From Candidatus Izemoplasma sp. (lineage in GTDB: Bacteria; Bacillota_I; Bacilli_A; Izemoplasmatales; Izemoplasmataceae): a stretch of 7,739 nt of DNA. Every line of letters starts with the position of its first letter. Positions within the stretch are counted from its first letter, which is position 1. The stretch is from positions 1 through 7,739 of the forward strand of contig SKGG01000042.1 of assembly GCA_007117565.1 (NCBI GenBank), in the 5' to 3' direction. Shown piece by piece: positions 6,806 to 7,739 of the stretch. The position numbers and the translations under genes are program-made. The notes beneath the pieces were generated by a model. That model made no database searches. It saw nothing but the letters and a program-made list of their open reading frames with translations, and was not told the origin of the DNA.

Positions 6806-6847
6806 AAAAAACCTTCGTTACAGTTTAACTGTATGAAGGTTTTTTTA
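6804..6847. terminator. Bidirectional intrinsic terminator shared by rpsT and holA
   Basis: The outer arms AACCTTC and GAAGGTT enclose an inner stem TACAG with CTGTA, with a small asymmetric internal loop between them. It is flanked by an A-run on the left and a T-run on the right, so both strands show a hairpin followed by T residues. It starts inside the rpsT TAA stop and lies about 16 bases beyond the holA stop on the other strand, so it should end both convergent transcripts. Confidence 0.92.
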
Positions 6848-6862
6848 TTGTTTTTTTGTTCT

Positions 6863-7739
6863 TTAAGTCGATAAAATAAACATCTCGACCGCCAATTTCT
6901 TGTCCATGTAGCCCGTCTTAATTTGATGATCGAGTTTTTCAAGTTGGTTTAAGTGCTCACGCACACGGTGAGCGGGCACTTCACGGGCGTTTTGAACCAT
7001 AAAATACGCACGACCACTCTTAACATTGAAATGATGTTGAACTTGTTCTTGGTTTGCGCCTGCTTGTATGAGACGCTGGGTGGTGTTGATTTCACGGTAT
7101 TTAGAGACAATTAAACTCAAGACTCTTAAAGGATCTTCACTGTAGGCCACCAAATCGTGATACACATGCAACGCTTTCTTCTTATCCCCACGTAACATCG
7201 CATTGAGAATTTCAAAGACATCGTCTTCAATGTTGCGCGTGATCACATGTTGGATGGTCGCTAATGAAATGTTTTTTAAATCTTGAGCATAAGCTAAAAG
7301 TTTGCGGATTTCTAAATACGCCACTTCTGTGTCCTTGCCCACACGTTTGATAAGTTCTAAGTACGCATCGTGATCGATGCTCAACCCTTGTTTCGCAAAT
7401 TGACGCTTCATCCAAGCACCCAAATCTTCCGCGGTTTGTTTCTTCGCTTCAATCATGGTCGCTTGTTTTTTGAGTGTTTTTACAATCTCAAGACGATTAT
7501 CTAAGGTTTGTCCTGGCACGGTGAACACGAGATACGTGTGCGTTGGGGGTTCTACAAGATAACGTTTTAAAACCTCTAAATTTTGAACAAAGGTACTTTT
7601 TTGGGGACTTAAAAAATTCGCATGGTGAAGAATAACCATCTTATGTTCACTCATAAAAGGAATGGTTGCCGCATCCGCGAGCGCATCTTCTAAGCGTTGT
7701 TCTTCTAAGTCATAATGCGCCACGTTAAACTCATCGAGC
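6863..7739 (-). CDS. holA: DNA polymerase III delta subunit, C-terminal part (cut by window end)
   Basis: Delta is the wrench of the clamp loader: it opens the beta sliding clamp during replication. The open frame runs off the right edge; 291 codons are visible, beginning LDEFNVAHYDLEEQRLEDAL, and family length (about 340) implies that roughly 50 N-terminal residues are missing. The GTG at 7723 is not a true start, because the residues before it belong to the family pattern (FN..YDLEE...DAL..A.T.PF...K.VI). Other matching parts are VILHHANFLS, the TYLVFTVPG strand followed by KTLKK and a K-x-AWMKRQ stretch, and the C-terminal helical domain with AMLRGDKKKAL and KYREI. In Bacillus the equivalent gene yqeN likewise converges on rpsT. 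Confidence 0.93.
   Translation of the reverse strand, partial: LDEFNVAHYDLEEQRLEDALADAATIPFMSEHKMVILHHANFLSPQKSTFVQNLEVLKRYLVEPPTHTYLVFTVPGQTLDNRLEIVKTLKKQATMIEAKKQTAEDLGAWMKRQFAKQGLSIDHDAYLELIKRVGKDTEVAYLEIRKLLAYAQDLKNISLATIQHVITRNIEDDVFEILNAMLRGDKKKALHVYHDLVAYSEDPLRVLSLIVSKYREINTTQRLIQAGANQEQVQHHFNVKSGRAYFMVQNAREVPAHRVREHLNQLEKLDHQIKTGYMDKKLAVEMFILST

Noticed and set aside
7721..7723. GTG as the start of holA
   Set aside because: The frame stays open to the window edge and the upstream residues LDEFN fit the HolA family, so the gene is truncated by the window.
1..7739. A novel multi-gene system, mobile element or CRISPR array
   Set aside because: Every substantial open frame is a recognised conserved gene, intergenic gaps are short, and no direct repeat arrays, transposase-like frames or attachment-site duplications were seen.

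Overview
The window reads as an ordinary housekeeping block from a low-GC Gram-positive lineage (Bacillota or a standard-code member of Mycoplasmatota such as the Acholeplasma/Izemoplasma side). The evidence is protein similarity recognised by eye (RNase Y, CvfB/YitL, YebC2/YeeI, YqeN-type HolA), strong AGGAGG-type ribosome binding sites, and gene neighbourhoods shared with Bacillus: pgsA-recA-rny in that order, and holA convergent with rpsT. The genetic code is standard: all tryptophans are TGG and no gene reads through TGA. GC content is in the low-to-mid 40s percent by spot counts of a few lines, which is higher than typical cultured Acholeplasma, so the exact taxon is left open.

Layout. 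Every gene except rpsT is on the minus strand, so the block is described here in transcription order from right to left. At the right edge is holA (cut by the window end), which converges on rpsT; the two share one bidirectional terminator. Between rpsT and cvfB lies a divergent promoter region of about 120 bases. From it a tight minus-strand series runs cvfB, yebC2, an MFS transporter, pgsA and recA, with gaps of 1, 4, 59 and 56 bases, ending in a clear intrinsic terminator after recA. A second candidate promoter lies just before pgsA. Next comes rny with its own near-consensus promoter and a leader of about 74 bases. It ends at a hairpin overlapping the rny stop codon, and a Nudix-family gene (cut by the left edge) begins 41 bases later.

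Functionally the block joins RNA turnover (RNase Y), translation (S20, the YebC2 translation factor, the S1-domain protein CvfB), membrane phospholipid synthesis (PgsA), DNA repair and replication (RecA, HolA) and one efflux-type transporter of unknown substrate. Four start codons were moved from the longest possible ORF: cvfB, pgsA and the MFS gene start at internal ATGs with better-placed ribosome binding sites, and holA has no real start in the window.

I found no mobile element, CRISPR array, tRNA, rRNA, riboswitch or plausible undescribed multi-gene system. No gene-free stretch exceeds about 170 bases. The points worth a second look are small: the hairpin/ribosome-binding-site arrangement before the Nudix gene, inverted repeats at two promoters, the missing cinA, a RecA without an acidic tail, a transporter inside a core-gene operon, and the absence of TGA stops.
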